Of a stretch of DNA of 64,000 nt, positions 1 through 8,168 are shown piece after piece. Every line of letters begins with the position of its first letter. The first letter of the stretch is position 1. The translations under genes were made by a program, and so were the position numbers. Location: positions 21,714-85,713 of the forward strand of contig JAIPBM010000020.1 of the NCBI GenBank assembly GCA_021739695.1. Direction: 5' to 3'. Source of the stretch: Flavobacteriales bacterium (lineage in GTDB: Bacteria > Bacteroidota > Bacteroidia > UBA10329). The notes under the pieces are model-generated. The model was given only the letters and a program-made list of their open reading frames with translations. It was not told the DNA's origin and ran no database searches.

Positions 1-1
1 T

Positions 2-172
2 CACTTTAAACAGAATCTTAAGCGAGTTGCATGGCAGGTTTCTATCGATATTCAAAACACGACCAATAGATTGAATGAGATAAATAGAAAGTACAATCCA
101 GCTTCAAAATCGATCGAAGCCAAGTATCAGCAAGGGCTCATCCCTGTTCTGAAATTTCGTGTAGAACTTTAA
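2..172 (+). CDS. C-terminal end of an outer-membrane TonB-dependent receptor-like barrel (partial)
   Basis: An open frame enters from the left edge and ends at the TAA at 170-172, giving about 56 residues. The tail, ending GLIPVLKFRVEL, has the final beta-strand pattern and terminal aromatic/hydrophobic residues seen at the end of Bacteroidota TonB-dependent receptors and related carboxypeptidase-regulatory-domain barrels. The preceding NEINRKYNPASKSIEAKYQ segment looks like the usual penultimate loop. The assignment rests on this short tail only; the plug and the rest of the barrel lie outside the window. A different outer-membrane barrel family is possible. Confidence 0.6.
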   Translation, partial: HFKQNLKRVAWQVSIDIQNTTNRLNEINRKYNPASKSIEAKYQQGLIPVLKFRVEL

Positions 173-185
173 CCCAAGTACAATG

Positions 186-214
186 TTTAGCATCGCTTTG
201 TGTTGTTAAATTTG
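186..214 (+). promoter_or_regulatory. Putative Bacteroidota-type promoter for the LamG-protein gene
   Basis: TAAATTTG at 207-214 matches the -7 consensus TAnnTTTG known from Bacteroidota. A TTTA at 186-189 lies 17 nt upstream as a weak -33 candidate. The box is 65 nt before the ATG at 280 and just after the end of the upstream gene. Pattern match only. Confidence 0.4.
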
Positions 215-279
215 CACAATTCGACAAACGGTATTAAGGAACGGTAACTTCCGTAATTCCTTTTAAGTAAAGTAAGTGC

Positions 280-1353
280 ATGAAGAAGAGAATGACATTG
301 ATTGTACTGGTTTTCTGCCTGATTAATATCACGGCAGTGGCACAACAACGAAGTGTAAGCGTTATTCACGATAACCAGATGTTCAACTATACAATTACCA
401 GGTATAGTCCTCCTTGGGAGATTCAATCCGGAGAACAAAAAGATTCAAACGGAATGCTTTCAGAGAATGCGAAGCTTTTCAAACGAGTGGATGATGCGAA
501 GGTTGATAACTTGAAAGGATTGCTTTATTCCAAAGGCTTTGTTCCTTCAGAGATCAAAAGCGTTAATGGACGATCAATGGAGGATTATTTGGCGAGGAAA
601 AAACTCGTCATGCATTATCGTATTCAGTATAAGGAACACACCATTTTCATTGCACACCTCAACAGCAGTGCTACTCGGTCTGTAATTCCATTTAGGGTTG
701 AGTCAGGAAAGTGGCTGCTTGATCCTGACTTCGTAGAATCAGATTTTTTCCATCTCATTGCCCAACCTTACTTTGACGTATTTACTGGAGTATTTAATGG
801 TCAGCCTTTTTCTTACCTCGCGTTTGAAGAAGTTGATGCCAATGGAATCATTTACGATTATTCTGGTCGTGGAAGAAACGGGAAAACCAGCAAAACAAGC
901 ATTGTTGACGGGAGAATTGGAGGTGCATTAAAGTTGACAGATGATTCACGTCTTAATGTTAGTTTCATAGATGAATCAAGCCTAAAAGGTGATAGATTCT
1001 CAATTAGTGGACATCTCAACGTCATGGATGTTGTTTCAAATGCAGATCGGCAACGAGTCGTTTTTAAAGTTCAAAACGATCTTGGAATTGCGATAGAAGT
1101 GTATTTGGAAAATGGAAATATCAATGTAAGAACGGTGGGAGCGAAATCATTGTCTGTGCCATGTCCTAAAAAGGATCTTTGGTTTCATTTTGCAATCAAA
1201 CAAGCAGGCAAGAAATTGTCGTTGGAGATTGATGGAGAAGAGTTGACGGCTACCACGATTAACGCGAGCGACCTCATGTATGGTTCAGTGCTAAGTTTTG
1301 GTGGAGAAAACTCGTTCAAAGGGTATTTGGATGAGTTGCTGATAGCCAAATAA
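280..1353 (+). CDS. Secreted LamG/concanavalin A-like domain protein
   Basis: 357 residues, beginning with a typical signal peptide (basic MKKR, hydrophobic stretch, cleavage near AVAQQ). The N-terminal half has no family I recognise. From about residue 185 the pattern matches a LamG/concanavalin A-like lectin fold: FEEVDANGIIYDYSGRGRNG, then a gain-of-area segment and a C-terminal strand ending GYLDELLIAK. Such domains bind carbohydrate or act as structural modules in secreted proteins. No T9SS sorting domain is visible, so it may stay in the periplasm or on the surface by another route. The next gene starts about 20 nt downstream, suggesting co-transcription. Confidence 0.7.
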   Translation: MKKRMTLIVLVFCLINITAVAQQRSVSVIHDNQMFNYTITRYSPPWEIQSGEQKDSNGMLSENAKLFKRVDDAKVDNLKGLLYSKGFVPSEIKSVNGRSMEDYLARKKLVMHYRIQYKEHTIFIAHLNSSATRSVIPFRVESGKWLLDPDFVESDFFHLIAQPYFDVFTGVFNGQPFSYLAFEEVDANGIIYDYSGRGRNGKTSKTSIVDGRIGGALKLTDDSRLNVSFIDESSLKGDRFSISGHLNVMDVVSNADRQRVVFKVQNDLGIAIEVYLENGNINVRTVGAKSLSVPCPKKDLWFHFAIKQAGKKLSLEIDGEELTATTINASDLMYGSVLSFGGENSFKGYLDELLIAK

Positions 1354-1372
1354 TTTGCTCTTAATTTGTGCC

Positions 1373-3220
1373 ATGCAAAGGCACGTCCTCGTTATAATTG
1401 CCTCTTTCTTTTTGTTTTGCGCGCCAGTTTGGTCAGCTCAGTTATTGCCGTTTCAAGGCAATTTAAGTTCAGAAATTGAACAGGACTTCAAAAGTTTGGT
1501 GAACGCTTCCTTAAGTAGCGACCAAAATCAATTCGTCTTGGCTCGTAATCTGTTACGGCATGTGTCTAGTTCCAATTTGGCAACACAGGCTTGGTGTCGA
1601 TTGATTTATGCTCACGTGCTGTTGGAGAACGATAGCATAATAAAAGCGCGTAAGATATTCGAAGACTCTTCTTCTGTTCATTGGAATGATCAGCCCATGT
1701 GGTTGCAGAGTTACAGAAGCTATGGATTGGGCCTTGCGGCCTTGTACAGCGGAGAATATTCCGTTGCCGGCAAACAGTTTCAAAGAACTTTGGTGTTGGC
1801 AGAAGATGTTCAGCAACTTCAACTCCTCGCCACTGAAGGATTAGCTGATAATTTGAGGTTTCAAGGTAAATTGGAACTGAGCATTAACCGCTGGTACGAA
1901 GCGCTTGATCTCGCTGAGGCATTAAAGGACTCATTGGCAATTTTTGACTCTTACCAAGGAAGAGGCGTGGTTCGATTGGTGAATGGAGAATTGGATCTTG
2001 CCGAGGAAGACATTAACGCATCTTTCAGCTATTTCAAACAAGTTGGTGCGAGGAAAAGAATTGCGTATTCATATTCGTTGCTTGGATTGATTGAATACCG
2101 TAAACGTAATTATCTTGAATCGATCGATCTAAATCTCAAAGGCTATAATCTCAGAGGTGAAATATCTGATACAAAAGGCCAAGGAGAAAGTCTCAATAAC
2201 CTCGCATTGGCTTATATGGGTCTCAAGAATTGGAGCCAGGCACTTCGGTACTTGGAAGAAGCTGTTCAATTAAAAACCTCAGCTAACGACCTCACTCAAA
2301 TGACGGTGATCTTCAACAATATCGGCCACTGTTTTAGAAAACTCGGAAATCGAAAAGATGCCTTGAAGTATTTCGAATTAGCGCTTGAAAAGGGAAAAGC
2401 CAATGGGCAATTAGGGGATATGGTTGTCTCGTACAGAAACATCATGAATCTATATGCCAGCGAGAAAGATTTCGAATCAGCGTTCAATGCACAATCTAAA
2501 CTCGTTGCTCTGCAAGATAGTTTAAGCGAAATAGAGCGTAGCGAAGCAATGGCTGAAGTTGAGATTCGGTACAATACTGAGCAGAAAGAGCAAGAAATAT
2601 TAATGCTTCAGCAGAAACAGACAATCATAACCAACAGATGGTTGACGCTGGCAATGGGACTTTTCTTAACGATCATCATCGGAATTTTATTTGCTGATAA
2701 TCAAAAGAGGAAACACCGACAGCAGACACAATTGTTGGTAAAGGAGGATGAACTGCAGAAAGCAGAACTTAAGATCATGTCTGACCTGCTTGAGTACAAT
2801 CAACGAAAGTTGAATCTCTACATGGAGAACATGTTGAAGAAAAATGAGATGGTTGTGCAGTTAGAGAGTTCGCTAAGAAGTGCAGTTGGTGGTTCGTTGG
2901 AGGACGAAGCTCATGGGAGAAAGCTAGTGGAGGATTTTTCTGCAGTACGTATTTTAACAGAAGATGACTGGCAAGAATTCAAAGAACTTTTTGACGGTGT
3001 TCATAAAGGAATGCTTGATCGTTTACTTCGGAGCTACGAGAATCTCACATTGGCTGAACAACGCCTTTTTCTACTGATGAAATTGAACTTGTCCACCAAG
3101 GAAATGGCTAATATTCTTGGTGTTTCTCCCGAATCAATTAAGAAGGGAAGGTATAGATTGAAGAAGAAAATTGGTATTGATGATGAGACATCACTCCAAG
3201 ATTATGTGACGTCCTTTTGA
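1373..3220 (+). CDS. TPR-repeat sensor with one transmembrane helix and a LuxR-type HTH
   Basis: About 615 residues from the ATG at 1373. A TTG at 1355 would add six residues, but the signal peptide MQRHVLVIIASFFLFC starts naturally at 1373. Residues ~30-410 are tetratricopeptide repeats (patterns such as AYSYSLLGLIEYRKRNYLESI and SLNNLALAYMGLKNW). A membrane helix follows (WLTLAMGLFLTIIIGILF), then a coiled coil (~450-510), and a C-terminal helix-turn-helix with LSTKEMANILGVSPESIKKG. This architecture is common in Bacteroidota as a membrane-tethered regulator: TPRs in the periplasm sense a partner and the cytoplasmic LuxR-like HTH binds DNA. The partner is unknown. It probably shares an operon with the LamG protein upstream. 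Confidence 0.8.
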   Translation: MQRHVLVIIASFFLFCAPVWSAQLLPFQGNLSSEIEQDFKSLVNASLSSDQNQFVLARNLLRHVSSSNLATQAWCRLIYAHVLLENDSIIKARKIFEDSSSVHWNDQPMWLQSYRSYGLGLAALYSGEYSVAGKQFQRTLVLAEDVQQLQLLATEGLADNLRFQGKLELSINRWYEALDLAEALKDSLAIFDSYQGRGVVRLVNGELDLAEEDINASFSYFKQVGARKRIAYSYSLLGLIEYRKRNYLESIDLNLKGYNLRGEISDTKGQGESLNNLALAYMGLKNWSQALRYLEEAVQLKTSANDLTQMTVIFNNIGHCFRKLGNRKDALKYFELALEKGKANGQLGDMVVSYRNIMNLYASEKDFESAFNAQSKLVALQDSLSEIERSEAMAEVEIRYNTEQKEQEILMLQQKQTIITNRWLTLAMGLFLTIIIGILFADNQKRKHRQQTQLLVKEDELQKAELKIMSDLLEYNQRKLNLYMENMLKKNEMVVQLESSLRSAVGGSLEDEAHGRKLVEDFSAVRILTEDDWQEFKELFDGVHKGMLDRLLRSYENLTLAEQRLFLLMKLNLSTKEMANILGVSPESIKKGRYRLKKKIGIDDETSLQDYVTSF

Positions 3221-3323
3221 TTTCAGATCACGCATTGTCCACCTCATTGTCCACGGTAAAAATCTTGCTTGATCAAATTTTAACGCCATATTTGTTGCGT
3301 GATTCACGTAGACAATTGGTGAT

Positions 3324-4028
3324 ATGGACATTCAAGCTAATTACATCCACTTAGAACAGTTCAATCTGTTCGACAACATTCCTAGAAGTGTATTGGAAGA
3401 GGTATCGAATTTTACCACCCTTCGTTCACGACCTAAAAATTCCTATATCTATCATCCAGGCGATGAGAGTGAAGTACTGTTCATTCTTAAAGAAGGACGT
3501 GTTAAAGTTGGAAACTACTCAGATGATGGTCGTGAAGTGATAAAAGCGATCATCCAACCTGGAGAGTTGTTTGGAGAAATGGGTTTGGCAGGAGAAGAAA
3601 GACGTAACGAGTTCGCGATCACTATGAAAGAAGAGTGCTCTTTCTATATGATCTATGTTGCTGACCTACGTACTGTGATGCAAGGAAATGCGGAATTGAG
3701 CCTTCGATTGATTGATCGCATTGGGTCAAGGATCAGAAGAACGGAGAGTAGATTAGAATCAATCATATTTAAAGATTCACGTACTCGCGTAGTTGAGTTC
3801 ATTAAGGAATTGGTAGATAAGGTAGGTCGGGTGTTTGGAGATGAAGTGCTCTTAGAGCATTTTCTAACACATCAAGATATTGCAAATCTTACAGGAACAT
3901 CACGTCAATTCGTAACCAGCGTGCTGAACGAGTTGAAAAGAGATAAGATCATCAAATTTGATAGGAACACGATTTTAGTGTCGGATACCAAGGGGTTGGC
4001 CGCACTAACTTCAACTGGTCTGGCATAG
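3324..4028 (+). CDS. Crp/Fnr-family transcriptional regulator
   Basis: 234 residues with an N-terminal cyclic-nucleotide-binding-like beta barrel (~residues 12-130, with PGELFGEMGL) and a C-terminal winged helix (~150-225, recognition region LTHQDIANLTGTSRQFVTSV). The barrel lacks the Arg-Ser/Thr pair that contacts cAMP in Crp, since the sequence after GEMGL reads AGEERRNEFA. It has no cysteine cluster like that of Fnr, so the effector is unknown. The protein likely acts as a cytoplasmic dimer. It is transcribed alone and followed by a strong hairpin terminator at 4078. Confidence 0.9.
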   Translation: MDIQANYIHLEQFNLFDNIPRSVLEEVSNFTTLRSRPKNSYIYHPGDESEVLFILKEGRVKVGNYSDDGREVIKAIIQPGELFGEMGLAGEERRNEFAITMKEECSFYMIYVADLRTVMQGNAELSLRLIDRIGSRIRRTESRLESIIFKDSRTRVVEFIKELVDKVGRVFGDEVLLEHFLTHQDIANLTGTSRQFVTSVLNELKRDKIIKFDRNTILVSDTKGLAALTSTGLA

Positions 4029-4077
4029 CGAATGTAATAGGGGTTGGATTCGTTTTTGAGAATTTCTCTGTCAGGCC

Positions 4078-4110
4078 AAAGCCGCGAGCATCACTGCTCG
4101 CGGCTTTTTT
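4078..4110 (+). terminator. Rho-independent terminator of the Crp-family gene
   Basis: A 13-bp perfect stem (AAAGCCGCGAGCA / TGCTCGCGGCTTT) with loop TCAC, followed by a T run. It lies 50 nt after the stop at 4028. Confidence 0.92.
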
Positions 4111-4112
4111 AT

Positions 4113-4143
4113 AAAGAAAAAGGTGCGTCCTGAGACGCACCTT
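4113..4143 (-). terminator. Minus-strand hairpin terminator closing the 55-aa gene's transcript
   Basis: The stem AAGGTGCGTC / GACGCACCTT with a four-base loop (4120-4143) is followed, on the minus strand only, by TTTTTCTTT. It faces the Crp terminator back to back and would end a minus-strand transcript coming from 4302-4469. Confidence 0.75.
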
Positions 4144-4301
4144 CAACCAACAAACCGGATTCTTCTGAATTATTGGTGAGGAAACCTAAAAACCTCACCT
4201 ATTTCATTTCCTGCCAAGGACAAAACCTATAAAAGTCCTTTCTAGTTCGGAGACCAATCCGAAAGTGGTGGCAGTATTTTAGAATCCAATAACTGTATAT
4301 T
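4144..4301 (-). other. Structured 3' region downstream of the 55-aa gene
   Basis: No open frame of note. Four small inverted repeats follow one another: ATTC/GAAT near 4162, GGTGAGG/CCTCACC at 4174-4198, AAGGAC/GTCCTT near 4215-4240, and TTCGGA/TCCGAA near 4245-4262. Together with the terminator at 4113-4143 they would give the minus-strand transcript a folded tail of about 180 nt. Whether this is a 3' UTR or a separate small RNA cannot be told from sequence. Confidence 0.35.
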
Positions 4302-4469
4302 TTAGAAGTCTGTTTCTTCAAGCCCAATAATGTAAGCTTGTTTTTCAAGATCAGCTTTTGTGATGTTGTTTTTAGCAGCTAGTTTCTCTGCGGTTGAAGC
4401 GTCAAGTTTTGCAGCTTCGTTACTCGATACAACTCCGAATGCGATAAGTACAGCGATCAATAATTCCAT
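4302..4469 (-). CDS. Small 55-residue protein with hydrophobic N-terminus
   Basis: The ATG at 4469 is preceded by AAGGAACT, a good ribosome site, and the TAA is at 4302. The first 14 residues (MELLIAVLIAFGVV) are hydrophobic; the rest is a charged, helix-prone stretch rich in Ala/Lys/Glu (LDASTAEKLAAKNNITKADL) ending LEETDF. It could be an exported or membrane-anchored small protein, although there is no Lys/Arg before the hydrophobic segment. The good ribosome site, the terminator downstream and the divergent palindrome upstream argue that it is real. I recognise no family. Confidence 0.65.
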   Translation of the reverse strand: MELLIAVLIAFGVVSSNEAAKLDASTAEKLAAKNNITKADLEKQAYIIGLEETDF

Positions 4470-4533
4470 AGTTCCTTGTTTTTAATTGGGTTAGACTGAG
4501 GTTTTATATGGAAGCCGAGATGCTTTCGTTTGG

Positions 4534-4570
4534 TCGTTTATCGATACCTTAGTTTTTTATCGATAAACGA
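4534..4570. promoter_or_regulatory. Perfect 13-bp inverted repeat between divergent genes (possible operator or hairpin)
   Basis: TCGTTTATCGATA at 4534-4546 is repeated in exact inverse as TATCGATAAACGA at 4558-4570, with an 11-nt spacer. It lies between the divergent starts at 4469 and 4582, ending 11 nt before the latter. It could be a dimeric regulator site or an mRNA hairpin over the ribosome site of the plus-strand gene. A partly similar string (TCGTTTATC then TAGTTTTTT) recurs near 6263. Confidence 0.5.
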
Positions 4571-4581
4571 CACAATACGCC

Positions 4582-6141
4582 TTGAAAGGACTTGAACACC
4601 TCCGCAGTATCCTATTTATGATGGATAAGAATGAGAGTGTTGCGTTGCGTAACTACCTCAATTGTTTTGAGTCTAGAAAGACCGGCCACAAGCCGAAATC
4701 GGTGATTTTACTGGACCTATTGGAGAAGTATGATGATGACGAAAAGGTCAATCAATTACTAAAGAAGAAGATACCATCTGAAGATGCTCGTAGAATGGTC
4801 ATTTCTAGGCTAAGGGATAAGATGCTCGCTTCCTTATCGTTAGATATCAACCTTACACGAGAAGAGAATTATGACGAACAGGCACAAGCGAGGGCTAGTG
4901 TGATTCAGGGAAAACTACAAGGAGGACTCCTTTTAGGAAGAGGTCAACGGAAGCTTGGATTCTATGTGTTGGACAAAGCCATTCAGCAAGCTAAACACTA
5001 TGAGTTTTATGATGACCTGGTTGATATGTTGTCTATGGAGCGTCAACTTATCAAAGCATTGATTGGTACCGATAAGGCATATTATAACTTGGATTCGCAG
5101 ATAAGTAACTACGCAGTATGCCGCGATGCAGCGAATGTTGCGAAGAAATACTTTGAAGAGGTAACCATGAAATATGGTTTCAAAGGATTGAGTAGGGTTC
5201 CAACCGATAATGCACAGTTGGAATTCTTAAGTGAACGGATCGATCATTTACATCAACTTTTTGAAAAGACCAGTTCTGCTACGGTTGGTTACTATTATTA
5301 TTTCCTGCTTGTTGAATTTCGGCAGTTGCAGAATAAATTGGAATCAGCATCAGAGTCGTTAGATATGTTGGTGCAGATACTTGAAAACAATCCAGCAATC
5401 AAGCGAAAGGTTCGATTGGCAAGTGTGTACGCCAACATGGGTGTAAATGAACTTTGGTTGCATCGTTTCGATGCTGCTGGTTCGCTCTTTGAAACCAGCC
5501 TCACTCATTTAAGGAAGAATACCAGGAACTATATGACCATTGCAGAACTCTTGTTCTATTCGCAGTTCTATTCGGGTAAGTTTGAAGCTGCGAAGGTTAG
5601 TTTGGAATCGTTGGTCGAAAGCAAACATGCGGATCAAAGCGAATTCCGAAGGGCGGTGAGAAATTACCTCTTGGCCTGTGTGGCTTTTGTGATGGGACAG
5701 TTCAAACTGGTCAACCGCTACTTGCTTGACAGTCAGTCTATAGGTCAAGATAAAGAAGGATGGAATATTGGTTCGCGTGTATTGAGCATCATGTTGGCCA
5801 TTGAGCAACAGAAATTAGACTATGCAGATACGCTAGTGGTCAATTTGAGACAATTTGTGCGAGAGGGACTGAAGGGAGTTGATGTGCGCAAAAGAGATAA
5901 ATTGGTGCTCGAGGTGTTGCTTGAACTTAGAAAGAAGAGCTATGACTTTGAGGAAGTTCGAAAAATAAAGCATGGAGTGCTAGAAGAACTCCATAAGGAA
6001 AATCATGAGTCTGGCTGGATGTTGCAAACACCCGAAATGGTTTGTTTCCACACTTGGTTTGATGATAAATTGAATGAACGTTCATACGTTCCGGTCTATA
6101 CTAAAGACCATCTGTACCGAGAATTCATCGATCAAGAATAG
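4582..6141 (+). CDS. Uncharacterised 519-residue alpha-helical repeat protein
   Basis: The frame opens with TTG at 4582; the first in-frame ATG is at 4618 (LFMMD), so the true start is uncertain. The protein has no signal peptide and is predicted to be cytoplasmic. It is rich in helices with TPR-like spacing (for example RLASVYANMGVNELWLHRFDAAGSLF and AVRNYLLACVAFVMGQFKLV), and the C-terminus is charged. I do not recognise a named family, but such helical-repeat proteins usually scaffold protein partners. It stands alone, divergent from the 55-residue gene across the perfect palindrome, and is followed by a 364-nt gap. Confidence 0.7.
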   Translation: MKGLEHLRSILFMMDKNESVALRNYLNCFESRKTGHKPKSVILLDLLEKYDDDEKVNQLLKKKIPSEDARRMVISRLRDKMLASLSLDINLTREENYDEQAQARASVIQGKLQGGLLLGRGQRKLGFYVLDKAIQQAKHYEFYDDLVDMLSMERQLIKALIGTDKAYYNLDSQISNYAVCRDAANVAKKYFEEVTMKYGFKGLSRVPTDNAQLEFLSERIDHLHQLFEKTSSATVGYYYYFLLVEFRQLQNKLESASESLDMLVQILENNPAIKRKVRLASVYANMGVNELWLHRFDAAGSLFETSLTHLRKNTRNYMTIAELLFYSQFYSGKFEAAKVSLESLVESKHADQSEFRRAVRNYLLACVAFVMGQFKLVNRYLLDSQSIGQDKEGWNIGSRVLSIMLAIEQQKLDYADTLVVNLRQFVREGLKGVDVRKRDKLVLEVLLELRKKSYDFEEVRKIKHGVLEELHKENHESGWMLQTPEMVCFHTWFDDKLNERSYVPVYTKDHLYREFIDQE

Positions 6142-6505
6142 TAATCAGACTGCTTTTAATTGCGTTTCGTCTATGTGGGGTTTTCATCGCATGGATTTCG
6201 CTGTTCGTCTATGATTTAAAGACTGTTGGTCTGTCAGAAAAGGCGTTTATAGAAAGGTTACAGTCGTTTATCTAGTTTTTTCACTGAGAATTATTGTGAA
6301 TATTGGAATTCCTAAAACCCTTTATTTATAAGGCTTTTAGAGTGATAATGTAATTATTGACTGTTCGAATTTGCCGTATGTCTTGACACCCATTGTATAA
6401 AGACAGCCCACCTTTGGATCAACAAATCGGAATAACTGAAACAAAAACAAAAACATTCACCCCGCCAATCGGACTGACCACCGAGAAAGCACAAAACCTA
6501 AAATC
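6142..6505. other. Intergenic region upstream of the panB-like gene
   Basis: No gene that I can support. A short hydrophobic open frame ending at the TAG near 6274 (WISLFVYDLKTVGLSEKAF region) has no convincing start codon. The last 90 nt before 6506 are A/C-rich and T-poor, resembling a long unstructured 5' leader. No clear ribosome site of AGGAGG type is visible, as is common in Bacteroidota. Confidence 0.4.
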
Positions 6506-7327
6506 ATGAGCGTACTAAAGAATTTCAAAAAACTTAAAGCAGAAGGAAAGAAAATTGTTGTAGTAACTTCTTACGATTACTGGAGTGCTAAAATCCTTAA
6601 CGAGACCAACGTAAACGGTATTTTAATTGGAGACTGCTCGTCAATGGTAATGCACGGACATGAGGACACGTTGAACTCAGATGTCGAAACGATTGCAATG
6701 CACACCAGAGCTGTAAGAAAAGGAGCTAAAGACAAATTTCTAATTGCTGCCATGCCTTTCATGAGCAACCGTAAAGGGATGAAAGAAACAATGGATAACG
6801 TTGAAATTCTGATCAAAGCAGGAGCTAACGCTCTTAAGATTGAAGGTGTTGATGGAAACGAAGCGTTGTATGCGCATCTTTCTTCATCAGGTATTCCTGC
6901 AATCGGACATATCGGCCTTACGCCATCTCACCACAATATGATCGGTGGATTCAAGGTTCAAGGTAAAAGCTACGAAGAAGAATTGGCAATTGTAGAAGAT
7001 GCCAAGAAACTGGAAGCACTTGGATGTATTGCTGTTGTTCTAGAAGCTGTTCCTGAGCACGTTGGAGCTGCCGTAAGAGATGCAGTATCTATTCCAGTAG
7101 TTGGAGTAGGAGCAGGCCTAGAGGTTGATGGACAAGCACTTGTACTGCAGGATATGCTTGGATTCTCAACCGACTTCAAGCCAAAGTTCGTTAGAACATA
7201 CATGTACGGTGCTGACCTTATCAAAGATGCTGTGAATCAGTTTGCTGCCGATGTGCACGCAGAATCGTTCCCATCTGCTAAGGAAACGTACGCTCCAGCA
7301 AAGCAACAATTGCTTAAAGTAGCGTAA
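6506..7327 (+). CDS. panB: PanB-like ketopantoate hydroxymethyltransferase homologue (divergent)
   Basis: 273 residues along the full PanB length. PanB (EC 2.1.2.11) transfers a hydroxymethyl group from methylene-tetrahydrofolate to 2-oxoisovalerate, the first step of pantothenate synthesis, in the cytoplasm. Conserved features: VTSYDYWSAK, the GD..SM loop (~42-48), KIEG (~111-114), GHIGLTP, GGFKVQGK, VVLEAVP, and GVGAG with DGQALV. Odd points: the Asp of the usual ADLPF/ADMPF motif, a metal ligand in E. coli PanB, is Ala here (AAMPF, ~81-85), and GDSLGM is GDCSSM. It may be a paralogue with altered chemistry rather than the working PanB. It is followed after 30 nt by a transposase-derived gene. 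Confidence 0.75.
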   Translation: MSVLKNFKKLKAEGKKIVVVTSYDYWSAKILNETNVNGILIGDCSSMVMHGHEDTLNSDVETIAMHTRAVRKGAKDKFLIAAMPFMSNRKGMKETMDNVEILIKAGANALKIEGVDGNEALYAHLSSSGIPAIGHIGLTPSHHNMIGGFKVQGKSYEEELAIVEDAKKLEALGCIAVVLEAVPEHVGAAVRDAVSIPVVGVGAGLEVDGQALVLQDMLGFSTDFKPKFVRTYMYGADLIKDAVNQFAADVHAESFPSAKETYAPAKQQLLKVA

Positions 7328-7357
7328 CACCATCACAAACCTATTAAAGACCTAGCT

Positions 7358-7849
7358 ATGAAAACGTCATACCTAAAAGTTGTAAAAAGCCTTTCTCCGG
7401 AGATAGCATATCCAAACTTCAACTCCTTCATGGACAATCTGAACCAGCAGGAAATGGAATGGTACGCCACGTTCAGAAATCACGTAACCGATAAAATCGA
7501 GAACTATGATTTCGAAGAACTGACAGACGAAGGAATCAAAACACTTCTACCGGTTAGGACGCTTGCTGCCATGGCCATCATGAAAGAGGGATTTGGTTGG
7601 GGAGATGCACAGCTGATCAACGAATGCAAAAATGACCTCAGAGTACGTCATGCGCTTGCAATCAACGATTCAGGAGATGTACCAACTGTAAGCATGATGA
7701 ACAAGTTCAGGTCTTTGCTACTAACGTTTGAAAGAAATACAGGAATCAACCTCATGTCAGAATTGATTGAGAAAGTTACTGCCGATAAAGGTCCGGTAAT
7801 GAAACTCGGAGGTGGAAGAATAATGCTTTGGGCTATGCGAGTGGCCTAA
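7358..7849 (+). CDS. Small protein resembling the N-terminal domain of IS1182/IS5-type transposases
   Basis: 163 residues with a clean ATG and stop. The segment LLPVRTLAAMAIMKEGFGWGDAQLINECKNDLRVRHALAI...DVPTVSMMNKFRSLL follows the pattern of the InsH/DUF772 N-terminal transposase domain (choice of a main axis, loss of a DDE core). The catalytic DDE part is absent, so it cannot transpose. No inverted repeats are seen around it. It lies 30 nt after the panB-like gene, shares its orientation and is closed by the terminator at 7899, so the two are probably one transcript. It is either a truncated remnant or a domesticated DNA-binding protein. The assignment is by pattern memory. Confidence 0.5.
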   Translation: MKTSYLKVVKSLSPEIAYPNFNSFMDNLNQQEMEWYATFRNHVTDKIENYDFEELTDEGIKTLLPVRTLAAMAIMKEGFGWGDAQLINECKNDLRVRHALAINDSGDVPTVSMMNKFRSLLLTFERNTGINLMSELIEKVTADKGPVMKLGGGRIMLWAMRVA

Positions 7850-7898
7850 CAGGAAAAAGAGACTCGCGACCTACAAACCTGGAACTGGAACTCCAAAC

Positions 7899-7931
7899 AA
7901 AAGGGCGTCAACGAAAGTTGACGCCCTTTTT
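7899..7931. terminator. Bidirectional terminator between the panB-like operon and the small lipoprotein gene
   Basis: A 12-14 bp stem (AAGGGCGTCAAC / GTTGACGCCCTT) with a GAAA tetraloop. It has T-rich tails on both strands, so it can end the plus transcript from 7849 and the minus transcript from 7959. Confidence 0.92.
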
Positions 7932-7958
7932 GATTAGGAATATGATGAATTAGGGAAA

Positions 7959-8168
7959 CTATGAACCTGCAAGTTTCTCTGTGCAATCGCAACCAAGTGC
8001 TTTTGCGTTAGCCACTGCTGCATTGTAATCGTCTTTATTGTCGTACTCATCTACGCAGAAGTCACTCGATATGCCTAATGGGCAATTATCGCATGAAGCA
8101 CATTTTTTGCACGATGAGACTCCGAAAGCCATTATCATCAGCATTACAGGAATAAGTGTCTTTTTCAT
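7959..8168 (-). CDS. Small cysteine-rich lipoprotein
   Basis: 69 residues: a signal peptide MKKTLIPVMLMIMAFG ending in lipobox GVSSC, then a mature part with seven further cysteines (KKCASCDNCPL, DFCVDEY, LGCDC). The cysteine spacing suggests disulphides or metal binding, but no known family is recognised. It lies downstream of the large PKD protein gene on the same strand, 78 nt away, and ends at the shared terminator. Confidence 0.75.
   Translation of the reverse strand: MKKTLIPVMLMIMAFGVSSCKKCASCDNCPLGISSDFCVDEYDNKDDYNAAVANAKALGCDCTEKLAGS

Noticed and set aside
6142..6274. Hydrophobic short frame after the 4582 gene
   Set aside because: It has no plausible start codon or ribosome site; the reading is too short to support a gene.
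7358..7849. An intact insertion sequence
   Set aside because: No DDE core and no terminal inverted repeats; only an N-terminal transposase-like domain is present.
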